DNA from: CAIWGV01 sp964515175
GTDB lineage: Bacteria; Pseudomonadota; Alphaproteobacteria; UBA7879; UBA5542
Assembly (NCBI GenBank): GCA_964515175.1
Contig: CAZEUR010000009.1
Span: forward strand, 1-34,260
Length of the DNA stretch: 34,260 nucleotides
Direction of reading: 5' to 3'
Of the stretch, positions 23,782 to 32,672 are shown piece after piece. Below the pieces are notes generated by a model. The model worked only from the letters and a program-made list of their open reading frames with translations. It was not told the DNA's origin and did no database searches. The number at the start of each line of letters is the position of its first letter. Positions within the stretch are counted from its first letter, which is position 1. Position numbers and translations under genes: made by a program.

Positions 23782-24351
23782 TCAGTAAGATACCAAATAT
23801 TTCATCAAAACAACCGTATATTTATTATACTCAGAAAATAAAATCCGCCATCTCTTGAAGTTAAAAATCCAATCCCTATCGTGAAATATGGGAGATAGAA
23901 CAGAGTAGGGAATTATCCGCACAGAGGGCATATTCTTTTTAAGCTCCAAAAGGCTGCGGGGCATGTGATAATGGGAGGTGACCAATTTTAAAGATTTGCA
24001 CCCATACTGAGTGGCCCATCTCTTCGTTTCTTCCGCATTTTCTTCTGTGTTGGTTGCAAAATATCCAAGCGTGATGAGGTCTTTTATCTGGGCATGAGAG
24101 GAAATTTCCTGCAGCTGATCGGGAGTATGAACGCCCGAGATCAAAAGAGGCGTATTCCCTTGGCTTCCATGTAAAAGAGCAAGACCTTTCCGAATACGAT
24201 CCCGACCACCTGTGAAAATCACAACGCCATCAGCCCGCTCGGTAGAGTTCTGAAGATGGGTGATCTCGTATAAAAAACAGAAAAACCCTGTGCCCCAGCT
24301 TATGAAGCAAGCCACCAAGAAGATTGTTAGGAATTTAAGCCACCGTCTCAT
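23782..24351 (-). CDS. YdcF/DUF218-family envelope protein
   Basis: The 189-residue product has one N-terminal membrane anchor (about 7-27) followed by a DUF218 domain: DGVVIFTGGRDRIRKGLALL, PLLISGV, the ATNTEENAEETKRWA helix and LVTSHYHMPRSLLELKK. Family members include SanA, YdcF and ElyC, implicated in envelope integrity, but the reaction is not established. It lies 9 bases after ftsX in the same direction, a position conserved in many alphaproteobacteria. Confidence 0.85.
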   Translation of the reverse strand: MRRWLKFLTIFLVACFISWGTGFFCFLYEITHLQNSTERADGVVIFTGGRDRIRKGLALLHGSQGNTPLLISGVHTPDQLQEISSHAQIKDLITLGYFATNTEENAEETKRWATQYGCKSLKLVTSHYHMPRSLLELKKNMPSVRIIPYSVLSPIFHDRDWIFNFKRWRILFSEYNKYTVVLMKYLVSY

Positions 24352-24360
24352 GGGAGATAG

Positions 24361-25257
24361 TTATACGCTGGCTCGTAAAGAAAGTCGAACGGTTAATTGG
24401 GCCGCCGCCATCATAAAAAGAATGACCAGGCAGGGAACCACAAATGTAATTGACCAAAGGCTCGTACTGGATAGGGCTTCTTCTAAAAGAGGGATATGGA
24501 GGGTTGTCACAAAAAATTGCAATCCAAAGATGGTGAGACCCGAAAGAAAAGCTCCGATAATTCCTGCTTTTATGCCAATGCGCAAGGCATGCATTTGAAA
24601 TTGTTGGGCTATATAGGAGTCTGTGGCCCCCACCAGATGGAGCACCTCAATGATGTTTCGATGAATGATCAGGCTGGTCTGAGCGGTAAATGCCACTGTC
24701 CCCGTTGCGGCCAGAAGGATTAGGGCTACAATGGCAAAGCTTACAATCTGTGCAGATCGGGCAAGATCTAAAAGTCCCTGCTGCCAATCCAGATGATCTT
24801 CCACCACAATATTGGGAGCCACCATATGCAGAGCGTTCCTTAAATTTTTCAAGTGAAACGATCGTCGGCTTTGTATTTCCACATCGATCAATTTGGGAAG
24901 AAAGGATGCTTCCAGATTTGTTGTTTGGGGCATCCAAGGTTTCAAGATATCCAAAATTTCTGGGGCCTCAAGAACTTTTATGGCTCCAATTCCGGCTGTG
25001 CGATTTAAAATATGATTCACTTTTACATCCACCTCTTCTTGCGTTTCTGGAGAAGAGGCAGCAAAGAGACTCTTGGCGGGAATTTGAATGGTAATATGAT
25101 CTTGGAATCCTCGGTTCCATTGATGGATCAAGGTGCTGACAGAAAGAGCCACCATCAAAGAAAGCGTTGCTAGGTAGACCATCAAAGAAATGATCCATGG
25201 TAGAAAACCACTGGAAGGATCTGCATTGAGAGGCAAATCTCTGTGGGGCGAACTCAT
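24361..25257 (-). CDS. ftsX: cell division protein FtsX
   Basis: The 298-residue product is the membrane half of the FtsEX ABC-type complex: a first membrane helix (about 24-46), an extracytoplasmic domain (about 50-165), and three helices toward the C-terminus (about 172-196, 222-246 and 268-290). FtsEX couples ATP hydrolysis at the division ring to activation of periplasmic peptidoglycan hydrolases. Its ATG overlaps the ftsE stop codon as ATGA, so the two are translationally coupled. Sequence conservation in FtsX is low, and the call leans on topology and on adjacency to ftsE. Confidence 0.9.
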   Translation of the reverse strand: MSSPHRDLPLNADPSSGFLPWIISLMVYLATLSLMVALSVSTLIHQWNRGFQDHITIQIPAKSLFAASSPETQEEVDVKVNHILNRTAGIGAIKVLEAPEILDILKPWMPQTTNLEASFLPKLIDVEIQSRRSFHLKNLRNALHMVAPNIVVEDHLDWQQGLLDLARSAQIVSFAIVALILLAATGTVAFTAQTSLIIHRNIIEVLHLVGATDSYIAQQFQMHALRIGIKAGIIGAFLSGLTIFGLQFFVTTLHIPLLEEALSSTSLWSITFVVPCLVILFMMAAAQLTVRLSLRASV

Positions 25258-25967
25258 GCAAAAACCTCATGGGCTATGGTTTCGGGGTGTAAAAGGAAAG
25301 CCTGGCCTTTATCCAAAAAAATCTCTGGATACTTTAATTCTTGGGCTAAATTCCGATTATGGGTGGCTAAAATTATCGTTGTGCCCTGCTTGTGCATCTC
25401 TTCAAACAAATAGAGGAGCTTCAAAGCCGTTCCATCATCCACATTGCCGGTAGGCTCATCGGCGATGAGGAGTTTTGGACGTCCAATGACGGCGCGACTA
25501 ATGGCGACTCGTTGTTGCTCTCCGCCTGATAGAATATGGGGCAGGCTATTTAAATGGTCTTTGAGTCCAACCCAGGTCAAAAGTTCCGCTGCTTCCGCTC
25601 GTGCTTTTTTGGGGGATATCCCCCGCACCTGTAAAGGGAGTGCCACGTTGTCCACAACCGTGAGGTGGGGAATCAAGCGAAAGTCCTGAAAAACAATCCC
25701 AATTTTACGGCGTAGAAAAGCAATTTCTCGGAAGGAAACTCGGGCTGTATTGGTTCCAAAAAGAGAAATATTTCCAGCAGACTGTTTACATCCTAAATAA
25801 ATCATTTTGAGGAGAGTGGATTTCCCGGCGCCGCTCACACCGGTCAGGAAATAAAATCCGCCTGTTTCAATGGTGAGGTTGAGGCCCGAAAAAAGCCGTG
25901 TGCCTTGCTCAAAAATAAGGTCTACATTCTGAAAGTGAACAGCGTTTTTAGATGTGGGCTCTTGCAT
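25254..25967 (-). CDS. ftsE: cell division ATP-binding protein FtsE
   Basis: The 237-residue product is an ABC ATPase with Walker A GVSGAGKST (43-51), Q-loop near VFQDFRLIP (92-100), signature LSGGEQQR (146-153), Walker B LLIADEP (166-172) and the switch His in ATHNR. The sequence FQDFRLIPHLTV is typical of FtsE. It pairs with FtsX at the inner membrane. It is the first gene of the ftsE-ftsX-ydcF-plsC operon and diverges from alaS across 192 bases. Confidence 0.94.
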   Translation of the reverse strand: MQEPTSKNAVHFQNVDLIFEQGTRLFSGLNLTIETGGFYFLTGVSGAGKSTLLKMIYLGCKQSAGNISLFGTNTARVSFREIAFLRRKIGIVFQDFRLIPHLTVVDNVALPLQVRGISPKKARAEAAELLTWVGLKDHLNSLPHILSGGEQQRVAISRAVIGRPKLLIADEPTGNVDDGTALKLLYLFEEMHKQGTTIILATHNRNLAQELKYPEIFLDKGQAFLLHPETIAHEVFA

Positions 25968-25984
25968 TTCCTACCTTAAGGTTA

Positions 25985-26013
25985 CAAGCTCATGATAAAT
26001 CATTGAGGGCTTG
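25985..26013. other. inverted repeat in the ftsE/alaS intergenic region
   Basis: CAAGCTCATGA and TCATTGAGGGCTTG pair around a short loop, with a small asymmetry. It lies just upstream of ftsE on one strand and about 150 bases upstream of alaS on the other. Neither orientation makes a normal terminator because both genes point away from it. Confidence 0.4.
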
Positions 26014-26046
26014 AAAAAAAGGACTATTAATTCATTTTCAAATTTG

Positions 26047-26058
26047 TATGAGCTCATA
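26047..26058. promoter_or_regulatory. 12-bp perfect palindrome TATGAGCTCATA, candidate operator
   Basis: A perfect palindrome between ftsE and alaS. It shares AGCTCAT with the inverted repeat 55 bases to the left. E. coli AlaRS represses its own gene by binding a palindrome, which gives a precedent, but no homology of sites is claimed. No convincing promoter was identified beside it. Confidence 0.35.
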
Positions 26059-26159
26059 AGCTCTTAAAGTTGGGTCGCCCTGAAAAGCCTCTACAAGCCC
26101 ATTGCCTTTTGGTGAGCCCGCGAGTACACTGAAAGCCTTATTTTTGAGTCATATGTTGA

Positions 26160-28742
26160 ATGAATACGGGTCATATTCGAGAGTCATTTTTAAAGTTCTT
26201 TAAGGAGAAGGATCACACGGTTGTTCCCTCTAGCTCTCTTATTCCCCACAAAGATCCTTCTCTTCTCTTCACCAACTCTGGCATGGTTCAGTTCAAGAAT
26301 TACTTCACGGGACTGGAAAAGCCGCCTTATAGCCGCGCTACCTCTGCTCAGAAATGCTTGCGTGCCGGCGGCAAGCATAATGATCTTGAAAATGTAGGGT
26401 ATACGGCGCGCCATCATACTTTTTTTGAGATGATGGGGAACTTTTCCTTTGGGGATTATTTCAAGGAAGAGGCTATCCATTTTGCTTGGGAATTTCTTCA
26501 CAAAACCATGGGGATTCCCCAAGACAAACTTTATATCACGGTGTTTTCAGAAGATGAAGAAGCCGCAACCCTCTGGAAAAAAATCGCAAACTTCCCGGAT
26601 TCTAGAATTTTGAGAATTCCCACCACAGATAATTTTTGGTCCATGGGAGATACGGGGCCTTGTGGGCCTTGCACAGAAATCTTTTATGATCATGGAGAGA
26701 GTGTGGGGGGTGGATTGCCGGGGACCAAGGATCAGGATGGGGACCGGTATGTGGAGATCTGGAACCTGGTCTTCATGCAATTTGAGCAACTTGCGGACGG
26801 GTCCCGCATTGCGCTTCCCAAACCTTCCGTGGATACGGGCATGGGGTTGGAGCGCATGGCGGCGGTTATGCAGGGCGTTACCAATAATTATGATACGGAT
26901 ATTTTAAAGGCTTTGGTTCTGGCTGCGGCAGACTTCACAAAAACAAATCCTGCGGAACACCATCTTGTGTCTCAGCGTGTCATCGCCGATCATATGCGCG
27001 CCATGAGTTTTTTGATTGCTGAAGGTGTATTGCCGTCCAACGAGGGGCGCGGCTATGTGCTCCGGCGCATTATGCGGCGTGCCATGCGCCATGTGCATTT
27101 GCTGGGGACCACAACGCCAACGCTTTGGAAGTTGGTGCCTGTTTTGGTGGAAAAAATGGGAAGTGCCTATCCAGAATTGAGTCGAGGGCAGGACCTTATT
27201 GAAGGGGCCATCCGCCATGAGGAAGAAAGATTCTCTGAAACCTTGGGGCGTGGCATCAAGATTCTAGAAGATGAACTCCAAACCCGTCAGGGTAAGGGTT
27301 TTTCAGGAGACGTGGCTTTCAAGCTTTATGACACCTATGGGTTTCCTTTGGATTTAACGCAGGATATCTTGAAGAGTCGAAACATTGACGTGGACGTGCC
27401 GCAGTTTGAAAGGGCTCTTAAAGCGCAAAAAGAAAAAGCGCGGGCGTCCTGGAAAGGGTCTGGAGATCAAAAGGCAGGTGCTCTTTGGTTTGAAATAAAA
27501 GAAGAAGTGGGTCCTTCCGAATTCCTAGGATATCAAACGGATGCAGCCGAAGGCCATATCCTAAAGATTTTAAAAGATGGAACCCCTGTTGCAACAGGAA
27601 AATCTGGGGATAAGGTCCAGGTTGTGTGCAATCAAACCCCGTTCTATGGTGAATCTGGGGGGCAGGCGGGGGATTCCGGTCTTATCCTTGGGGCAAAAGG
27701 ACAAGGGGTCGTTCTGGATACTCAGAAACAAGCAGAAAGTCTCATCGTTCATGAGGTGGAAATAACCGACGGATCTTTATCTGTGAATGAGGCTGTGGAA
27801 TTAAAGGTGAATGCCGATCTCCGCCAAAAATTGCGGGCCAATCATTCAGCCACCCATCTTTTGGGAGCGGCCTTGCAGCATCATTTAGGATCATCTGTTG
27901 TTCAAAAAGGATCCCTTGTGGCGCCTCATCGGTTGCGGTTTGATTTTAGCCATACTCAAGCGGTATCCAAGGATATCTTGCGGAAAGTGGAGGCAGAGGT
28001 GAATCATTGGATTCGCTCTAATGCCTCTGTTGCCACCATTCTCACAACGCCGGAAGAAGCGATTCAGGAAGGTGCCCAGGGGTTGTTTGGGGAAAAGTAT
28101 GGTGCAGAAGTTCGGGTGGTGTCCATGGGGCCTTACTCTAAAGAACTCTGTGGCGGAACCCATGTGCAGCGCACGGGGGACATTGGTCTCTTTAAAATTT
28201 TAAGCGAAAGCAGCGTGGCTTCAGGTGTTCGACGCATTGAGGCGGTGACGGGCCAAGAGGCCGAAGCCCATGTGGCCGAGCTTGAAGAGACTTTGCAACA
28301 CGCCGCGGATCTTCTGAAAACAAATCCCAAAGGCGTTCCTGCACGATTGACGCAGTGGATAGAGGAACGGAAGAAGGGCACACCCAAAAATTCTATTTCT
28401 CTGGACGTGTCCGCAGAAGAAATAAAAAATCTTAAATATGGGCATCAGGTTTTGGAAAATGTGCCGCCTCAAGACCTTAAATCGCTCATGGATGAAGCCA
28501 AAGCCAAAATAAAGTCAGGAATTATCCTCTTGATCGGAACCTATGAAGGCAAAGTCTCTGCCCTTGTGGGGGTGACCTCAGACCTGACATCCGCTCACGA
28601 TGCCCGTGACCTTATCAAGCCCGTGGCAGATGCCTTTGGCGGCAAGGGGGGAGGGCGCGTAGACCTTGCACAATGTGGGGGATCGGATGCCACAAAAATC
28701 CCAGATGCCATTCAAGCATTGAAAAATCATCTTTCTTCTTAA
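26160..28742 (+). CDS. alaS: alanyl-tRNA synthetase
   Basis: The 860-residue product is a class II synthetase that charges tRNA-Ala. Layout: catalytic domain about 1-240 (motif 2 region ATSAQKCLRAGGKHNDLENV, then the glycine-rich MGLERMAAVMQG), tRNA-recognition domain about 240-450, editing domain about 550-690 with zinc ligands His562, His566, Cys664 and His668, and a C-terminal C-Ala domain ending in GGKGGGRVDLAQCGG. Length is a little below the common 870-880. The start is the first ATG consistent with family N-termini (HIRESFLKFF). The usual upstream neighbour recA is absent. Confidence 0.97.
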   Translation: MNTGHIRESFLKFFKEKDHTVVPSSSLIPHKDPSLLFTNSGMVQFKNYFTGLEKPPYSRATSAQKCLRAGGKHNDLENVGYTARHHTFFEMMGNFSFGDYFKEEAIHFAWEFLHKTMGIPQDKLYITVFSEDEEAATLWKKIANFPDSRILRIPTTDNFWSMGDTGPCGPCTEIFYDHGESVGGGLPGTKDQDGDRYVEIWNLVFMQFEQLADGSRIALPKPSVDTGMGLERMAAVMQGVTNNYDTDILKALVLAAADFTKTNPAEHHLVSQRVIADHMRAMSFLIAEGVLPSNEGRGYVLRRIMRRAMRHVHLLGTTTPTLWKLVPVLVEKMGSAYPELSRGQDLIEGAIRHEEERFSETLGRGIKILEDELQTRQGKGFSGDVAFKLYDTYGFPLDLTQDILKSRNIDVDVPQFERALKAQKEKARASWKGSGDQKAGALWFEIKEEVGPSEFLGYQTDAAEGHILKILKDGTPVATGKSGDKVQVVCNQTPFYGESGGQAGDSGLILGAKGQGVVLDTQKQAESLIVHEVEITDGSLSVNEAVELKVNADLRQKLRANHSATHLLGAALQHHLGSSVVQKGSLVAPHRLRFDFSHTQAVSKDILRKVEAEVNHWIRSNASVATILTTPEEAIQEGAQGLFGEKYGAEVRVVSMGPYSKELCGGTHVQRTGDIGLFKILSESSVASGVRRIEAVTGQEAEAHVAELEETLQHAADLLKTNPKGVPARLTQWIEERKKGTPKNSISLDVSAEEIKNLKYGHQVLENVPPQDLKSLMDEAKAKIKSGIILLIGTYEGKVSALVGVTSDLTSAHDARDLIKPVADAFGGKGGGRVDLAQCGGSDATKIPDAIQALKNHLSS

Positions 28743-28749
28743 GACCGTC

Positions 28750-28796
28750 ATCGCGAAAAAATTTGTACCAAATTTTTGTGGCGATCCAGCTTTTTA
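28750..28796 (+). terminator. probable terminator after alaS
   Basis: ATCGC plus AAAAAATTTG pairs with CAAATTTTTG plus GCGAT around a 2-4-base loop, giving a long stem with one bulge, followed after CCAGC by TTTTTATTT. The gap before the T-run makes it less than ideal, but position 8 bases after the alaS stop fits. Confidence 0.6.
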
Positions 28797-28861
28797 TTTA
28801 ATCCTGAGAATGTTTCAGGTATAGAAAGAAATCATCTATGGCAGACTCTCATAAAGTAATC

Positions 28862-28890
28862 TTGCCCAACCCCTTCTTTCTCTATAAGAT
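28862..28890 (+). promoter_or_regulatory. candidate promoter of the carbonic anhydrase gene
   Basis: TTGCCC (-35) and TAAGAT (-10) are 17 bases apart, about 37 bases before the carbonic anhydrase ATG, which has GGAGG at good spacing. Confidence 0.4.
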
Positions 28891-28927
28891 CAATCCATAA
28901 CCTAAAAAACCTTCGGAGGGCTTTACC

Positions 28928-29650
28928 ATGATCAAATATCTCATTACTTATTTTATTATTCTCATCTCCTCTGCTATTGCGGGATCGGTAAGACCTTTGA
29001 CAGCAAACTTAGGCGGCCTTAAGAACATGCTCCTGGACAACAGCCATTTTGTGGCAGCCCATAAATCAGATGCAACCCTCATTGCTATTAAAAAACAGAG
29101 CCCCCGATCCACCATGATCACTTGTTCAGATTCACGCGTTCAAACGCAGGCCTTCGATGAAACACCCATCAACGATATTTTTATGATTCGGAATATTGGA
29201 AACCAGCTTAGCTCCAATATGGGGGATGTGGAATATGGCGTGCGGCATTTAAAGACGCCTCTTTTGATTGTGGTGGGCCATGACAAGTGTGGTGCCGTGG
29301 AGGCGCTTTCTTCGGAAGAGAAAATGATTGAGCTGAATGCAAATCCGAATATTCAAAGAAGTCTTACGGCTTTGCATTTTCATTTTCGAGATAAAAACAA
29401 AGGTAAGTACTTAAAAGGAAATAAACTGCTTCAGACCAACATAGAGGCTAACATTGACTATCAAGTGGAGGCCGCCCTTGTTCAGTTTAAAGATCTTGTT
29501 GTAGTGGGAAAACTTTATGTGGTGGGGGCCCTCTATGACTTCTTGAATATAAAGAAAAAAGGATTCGGAAAGCTTATTATCACTAATGTGAATGGGAATA
29601 AGGATTCCAAATTTATCGCAGAGTTTGAAAGAATGGTTTTGGCGCAATAG
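28928..29650 (+). CDS. exported beta-class carbonic anhydrase
   Basis: The 240-residue product has an N-terminal hydrophobic stretch (4-18, IKYLITYFIILISSAIAG) that reads as a Sec signal peptide, then a full beta-carbonic anhydrase domain. Zinc ligands are Cys66, His118 and Cys121, with the Asp68-Arg70 pair in CSDSR and GHDKCGAV. It interconverts CO2 and bicarbonate. Most beta-class enzymes of proteobacteria are cytoplasmic; the signal peptide suggests a periplasmic location here, which could concern pH or CO2 handling inside a host vacuole or cytoplasm (inference). It is monocistronic: the next gene is convergent, 5 bases away. Confidence 0.92.
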   Translation: MIKYLITYFIILISSAIAGSVRPLTANLGGLKNMLLDNSHFVAAHKSDATLIAIKKQSPRSTMITCSDSRVQTQAFDETPINDIFMIRNIGNQLSSNMGDVEYGVRHLKTPLLIVVGHDKCGAVEALSSEEKMIELNANPNIQRSLTALHFHFRDKNKGKYLKGNKLLQTNIEANIDYQVEAALVQFKDLVVVGKLYVVGALYDFLNIKKKGFGKLIITNVNGNKDSKFIAEFERMVLAQ

Positions 29651-29655
29651 ATTTC

Positions 29656-30588
29656 TTAACGAAACCGCAACCCTTTCCACACTTCTTCTGTCTTCACATC
29701 CGCCAAGGTATGACGGAAGATCACTTGGCTGATTCCATCCTGAGGACCACAGAGCCGAGGGTCGGAAGAATAGGAAAATAACATCAAAGACGGACAGCGG
29801 CTGAGCACAATCATATGCATGGGGCCCGTGTCTCCTCCCAGGGCTCCTTGTGCACCTCGTGCCAATTCCGGCAGCTGAAAGAGTGATGTTTTTCCAAGCA
29901 AACTTATGGCCTTGGGACATGCCTTTTGGATGACCTCTGCTGCTTCTTTTTCTGTATCCGATCCCACAATCACGGGGGTTATTTTCTTTGTTATAAGCTT
30001 TTTTGCAATCTCTGCATACTTTTCAGCAGGCCATCTCTTATGAGGTTGGGTGGGAGAGCACCCAGGAACCAGGAGAAAATACCTTTTTGGAAGATGAAGC
30101 CCTTGAACTGAGGATTTCATCCATTCTAGAGAGGGGGCTTGCACATTATGAATGCCCGCAATGGCCAATTGTTCTTTGTTATGATCCAAAATATGCTTTT
30201 CGTAGAGGCTGGGGGTATTGTAGTAATGGGAAGACCCCTTGGCCGTACCGCTCCATTCCGGCATGGATTTAAAGAATAATTTCATCAGTCGGAAATACCA
30301 TCGGGTTCGGTGGGATCGTTGTAGATCGTAGATGCGCTCAAATTTTTCCTTATTGATTTTTCTGAGGAGCTTCCACCAGATGAGGGGAGATTCTAGGAAT
30401 TTCTTCCGGTCGTCGATCCAAATCTCATCAAAATATCCAGACTTTTTGGCCAGCTCCAGGTAAGGACTGGAGGTGAGTAAAATTAGGCGATCATTTTGGT
30501 GATGATCCCGCAAAGCCTTAAAGGCAGCCTGCCCGAAGATCATGTCCCCTAATGCCCCGTGTTTGATGACTAGAATTTTCTTCTTCAT
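29656..30588 (-). CDS. glycosyltransferase family 9 (heptosyltransferase-like)
   Basis: The 310-residue product is a GT-B enzyme of the ADP-heptose:LPS heptosyltransferase family. The N-terminus KILVIKHGALGDMIFGQAAF carries the conserved G-x-L-G-D acceptor loop; the C-terminal domain has the LLVPGCSPTQPHKRWP and GALGGDTGPMHM motifs (248-259) that bind the nucleotide sugar. It probably adds a heptose or similar sugar to the LPS inner core; donor is not determinable. Its ATG overlaps the upstream glycosyltransferase stop as ATGA, so the pair is one operon. Confidence 0.88.
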   Translation of the reverse strand: MKKKILVIKHGALGDMIFGQAAFKALRDHHQNDRLILLTSSPYLELAKKSGYFDEIWIDDRKKFLESPLIWWKLLRKINKEKFERIYDLQRSHRTRWYFRLMKLFFKSMPEWSGTAKGSSHYYNTPSLYEKHILDHNKEQLAIAGIHNVQAPSLEWMKSSVQGLHLPKRYFLLVPGCSPTQPHKRWPAEKYAEIAKKLITKKITPVIVGSDTEKEAAEVIQKACPKAISLLGKTSLFQLPELARGAQGALGGDTGPMHMIVLSRCPSLMLFSYSSDPRLCGPQDGISQVIFRHTLADVKTEEVWKGLRFR

Positions 30589-31823
30589 GAGAGGGGTGTT
30601 AAAATATCGTGATAAACTTTGAGGGTTTTTTTGAACATGGTTTCGTTATCAAATTGATGGCGGACATTTTCGATGCCGGCGTGTCCTATGGAGCGACGCT
30701 GATCCGTCGAAAGGTTCAATGCATTCTCAATGCGTACGGCAAGAGATCTTGAATCTTCGGTTGGGAAAAGCCACCCTGTTTTGCCATCAACGATGGTTTC
30801 TCGGAACGCTCCATGATCGCTGGCAATGACAATGGACCCCATGGCACTGGCTTCGGCCACCACACGGCCAAAAGGTTCAGGGCGTGTTGAGGGGCATACC
30901 ACAAGACTGGCCAATTTATATAGGGCTGGCATATCCTTGCATTCACCAACGATATGGAGGCGATCTCGAAATCCATAATGAGTGGCGTGGTCTTCCAGTT
31001 CTTTCACATAGGCTTTATTTTTTTCAGCTCCCACAAAAAGGCAAATCCAATCTTTTCTCTGGAGCCTGGACAGAGCCTCCAGAAGGACCGCGTGTCCTTT
31101 CCATCGGGTAAGGCGCCCGGGGAGTAAAATGATGAATTTGTCATCGGGTAATTGCAGCTGGTTCATGAGCGCTTCAATGCGGAGTTCTGTGACGCGTTCT
31201 GGATCAAATATATTAAAATCAACGCCGCGGTGAATGGTGGAGATTTTTTTAGGATTCAACCCATATTCATGCTCGATATGGTGTGCGATAAATTTGGAGA
31301 CCGCAATGACTTTGCGCCCCTTTGTCATGACGCTATTATAAATCTTCTTCAGCTTTCCTTGCATGGAGTAAATGCCATGAAAGGTGGTGACCAGAGGAGT
31401 GTGGGTTTTTTTTGCTGCAATATAGGCGCTCCAAGCAGGCGCTCGGCTGCGTACATGCACAACATTGATATGGTGTTTACGAATCAAGTTTGCAAGCCTG
31501 ATACTGTTGATCCAAATGATAAAGGGGTTTTTAGAATCTAAAGGCAGATATTCGTGAATAATTTCGTTTTTGCGTAAAACAGACACCAGCCGGCCGCCGC
31601 AAGAGGCCACCACAGGAGAAGCTCCCTTTTTTTTCAGAAATATAGCGAGATCTAGGGTTCCCCGCTCTACCCCTCCCATATCAAGGGCGGGCACAATTTG
31701 CAAAACCCGGGGCACTTTCTTACGTTTATCCATAAATTCACTATAATGGGTACGGGGGGGAAAGACAACTTGAAATGCTTTGATCCAGGACCAGAACCAC
31801 CTTGCATCCCTTAAATCAAACAT
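30585..31823 (-). CDS. glycosyltransferase family 4
   Basis: The 412-residue product is a retaining GT-B enzyme. The N-terminal domain starts at VLQIVPALDMGGVERGTLDL (40-59), the donor domain holds LLPGRLTRWKGHAVLLEAL (233-251) and the E-x7-E signature in EPFGRVVAE (316-324). It transfers a sugar from a nucleotide donor, most likely in LPS core or surface glycan assembly given its GT9 partner. The start is uncertain: ATG 31823 gives a Trp/Phe-rich 30-residue leader; ATG 31733 (MDKRKKVPRV) matches family N-termini better but has no clear ribosome site. Confidence 0.88.
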   Translation of the reverse strand: MFDLRDARWFWSWIKAFQVVFPPRTHYSEFMDKRKKVPRVLQIVPALDMGGVERGTLDLAIFLKKKGASPVVASCGGRLVSVLRKNEIIHEYLPLDSKNPFIIWINSIRLANLIRKHHINVVHVRSRAPAWSAYIAAKKTHTPLVTTFHGIYSMQGKLKKIYNSVMTKGRKVIAVSKFIAHHIEHEYGLNPKKISTIHRGVDFNIFDPERVTELRIEALMNQLQLPDDKFIILLPGRLTRWKGHAVLLEALSRLQRKDWICLFVGAEKNKAYVKELEDHATHYGFRDRLHIVGECKDMPALYKLASLVVCPSTRPEPFGRVVAEASAMGSIVIASDHGAFRETIVDGKTGWLFPTEDSRSLAVRIENALNLSTDQRRSIGHAGIENVRHQFDNETMFKKTLKVYHDILTPLS

Positions 31824-31839
31824 TTTTCATCTTTTACGC

Positions 31840-31868
31840 TTGACTTTTTTCCTCAAGAAGCTTAGAAA
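31840..31868 (+). promoter_or_regulatory. candidate promoter of rplU-rpmA
   Basis: TTGACT (-35) and TAGAAA (-10) are 17 bases apart, leaving a leader of about 55 bases before rplU. The leader contains the small inverted repeat GCCT-gtaaat-AGGC; whether this is an L21 autoregulatory structure cannot be judged by eye. Confidence 0.5.
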
Positions 31869-31929
31869 TCTGTGTAAGAATTTTTTTGGGGCCTGTAAAT
31901 AGGCTCTTTTGTATTTGGAAGATTAAATT

Positions 31930-32379
31930 ATGTTTGCAATTATTCGCACCGGTGGAAAGCAGTATAAAGTCGCCAGAAATGAAAAGATTTGGGTGGAAAA
32001 GCTTGAGGTGCAGCCTGGGTCAGAAGTGATTTTGGATAAGGTTTTGATGATCGGTACGGAAGCTGAATCTTTGGTGGGATCCCCTCTTTTAGAGAAAGCT
32101 CAGGTGATTGCGCTTGTGGAAGAGCAAATGCGCTCTGACAAGGTTATCATTTTCAAGAAAAGGCGTCGCCACAATTACCGTCGTAAAAAAGGGCATCGTC
32201 AACATCAGACAGTTCTCAGAATTATCGATATTTTGAAGGATTCCAGTCAACCTCGTACGGTAGAATCTGCGGTATCTAAGGCAGAAAAAGCTCCAAAGGC
32301 TGTGAAAGAAACAGCGGTTGTAAAAGAAACAGTAGAGAAGGCGCCTAAGAAAAAGGCAGCTTCTTCTAAAGCAGAATAG
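31930..32379 (+). CDS. rplU: 50S ribosomal protein L21 with a C-terminal Lys/Ala tail
   Basis: The 149-residue product contains the full L21 fold in residues 1-103 (MFAIIRTGGKQYKV, KKRRRHNYRRKKGHRQ, TVLRI) followed by a tail of about 45 residues rich in Lys, Ala, Glu and Val with a repeated VKET word. Extended L21 tails are common in alphaproteobacteria. L21 binds 23S rRNA in the large subunit. GGAAG precedes the ATG. It is followed 22 bases later by rpmA, the universal order; obgE, usual after rpmA, is absent. Confidence 0.97.
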   Translation: MFAIIRTGGKQYKVARNEKIWVEKLEVQPGSEVILDKVLMIGTEAESLVGSPLLEKAQVIALVEEQMRSDKVIIFKKRRRHNYRRKKGHRQHQTVLRIIDILKDSSQPRTVESAVSKAEKAPKAVKETAVVKETVEKAPKKKAASSKAE

Positions 32380-32401
32380 TAAACTCGAAAGGATTTGACG
32401 A

Positions 32402-32650
32402 ATGGCCAGTAAAAAAGCAGGTGGTAGTTCAAGGAACGGACGGGACTCGGCGGGTCGACGTCTGGGCGTTAAGAAATTTGGCGGTCAGGTTGTAATTCCT
32501 GGAAACATCATTATGCGCCAGCGGGGGACAAAAGTTCATCCTGGTAACAATGTGGGCATGGGGAAAGATCATACTCTTTTTGCCCTCACGGAAGGCCGCG
32601 TATGCTTTACACGGGGCGCGCAGGATCGCTCTTTCGTTTCCGTTATTTAA
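32402..32650 (+). CDS. rpmA: 50S ribosomal protein L27
   Basis: The 82-residue product is a standard L27: MASKKAGGSSRNGRDSAGRR at the N-terminus, which reaches the peptidyl-transferase centre, and RQRGTKVHPGNNVGMGKDHT in the core. The start fits the family, with no cleaved leader as seen in Firmicutes. It is the last gene of rplU-rpmA, with a terminator 22 bases after the stop. Confidence 0.98.
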   Translation: MASKKAGGSSRNGRDSAGRRLGVKKFGGQVVIPGNIIMRQRGTKVHPGNNVGMGKDHTLFALTEGRVCFTRGAQDRSFVSVI

Positions 32651-32672
32651 ATATAACACTCTATAAATTTTG

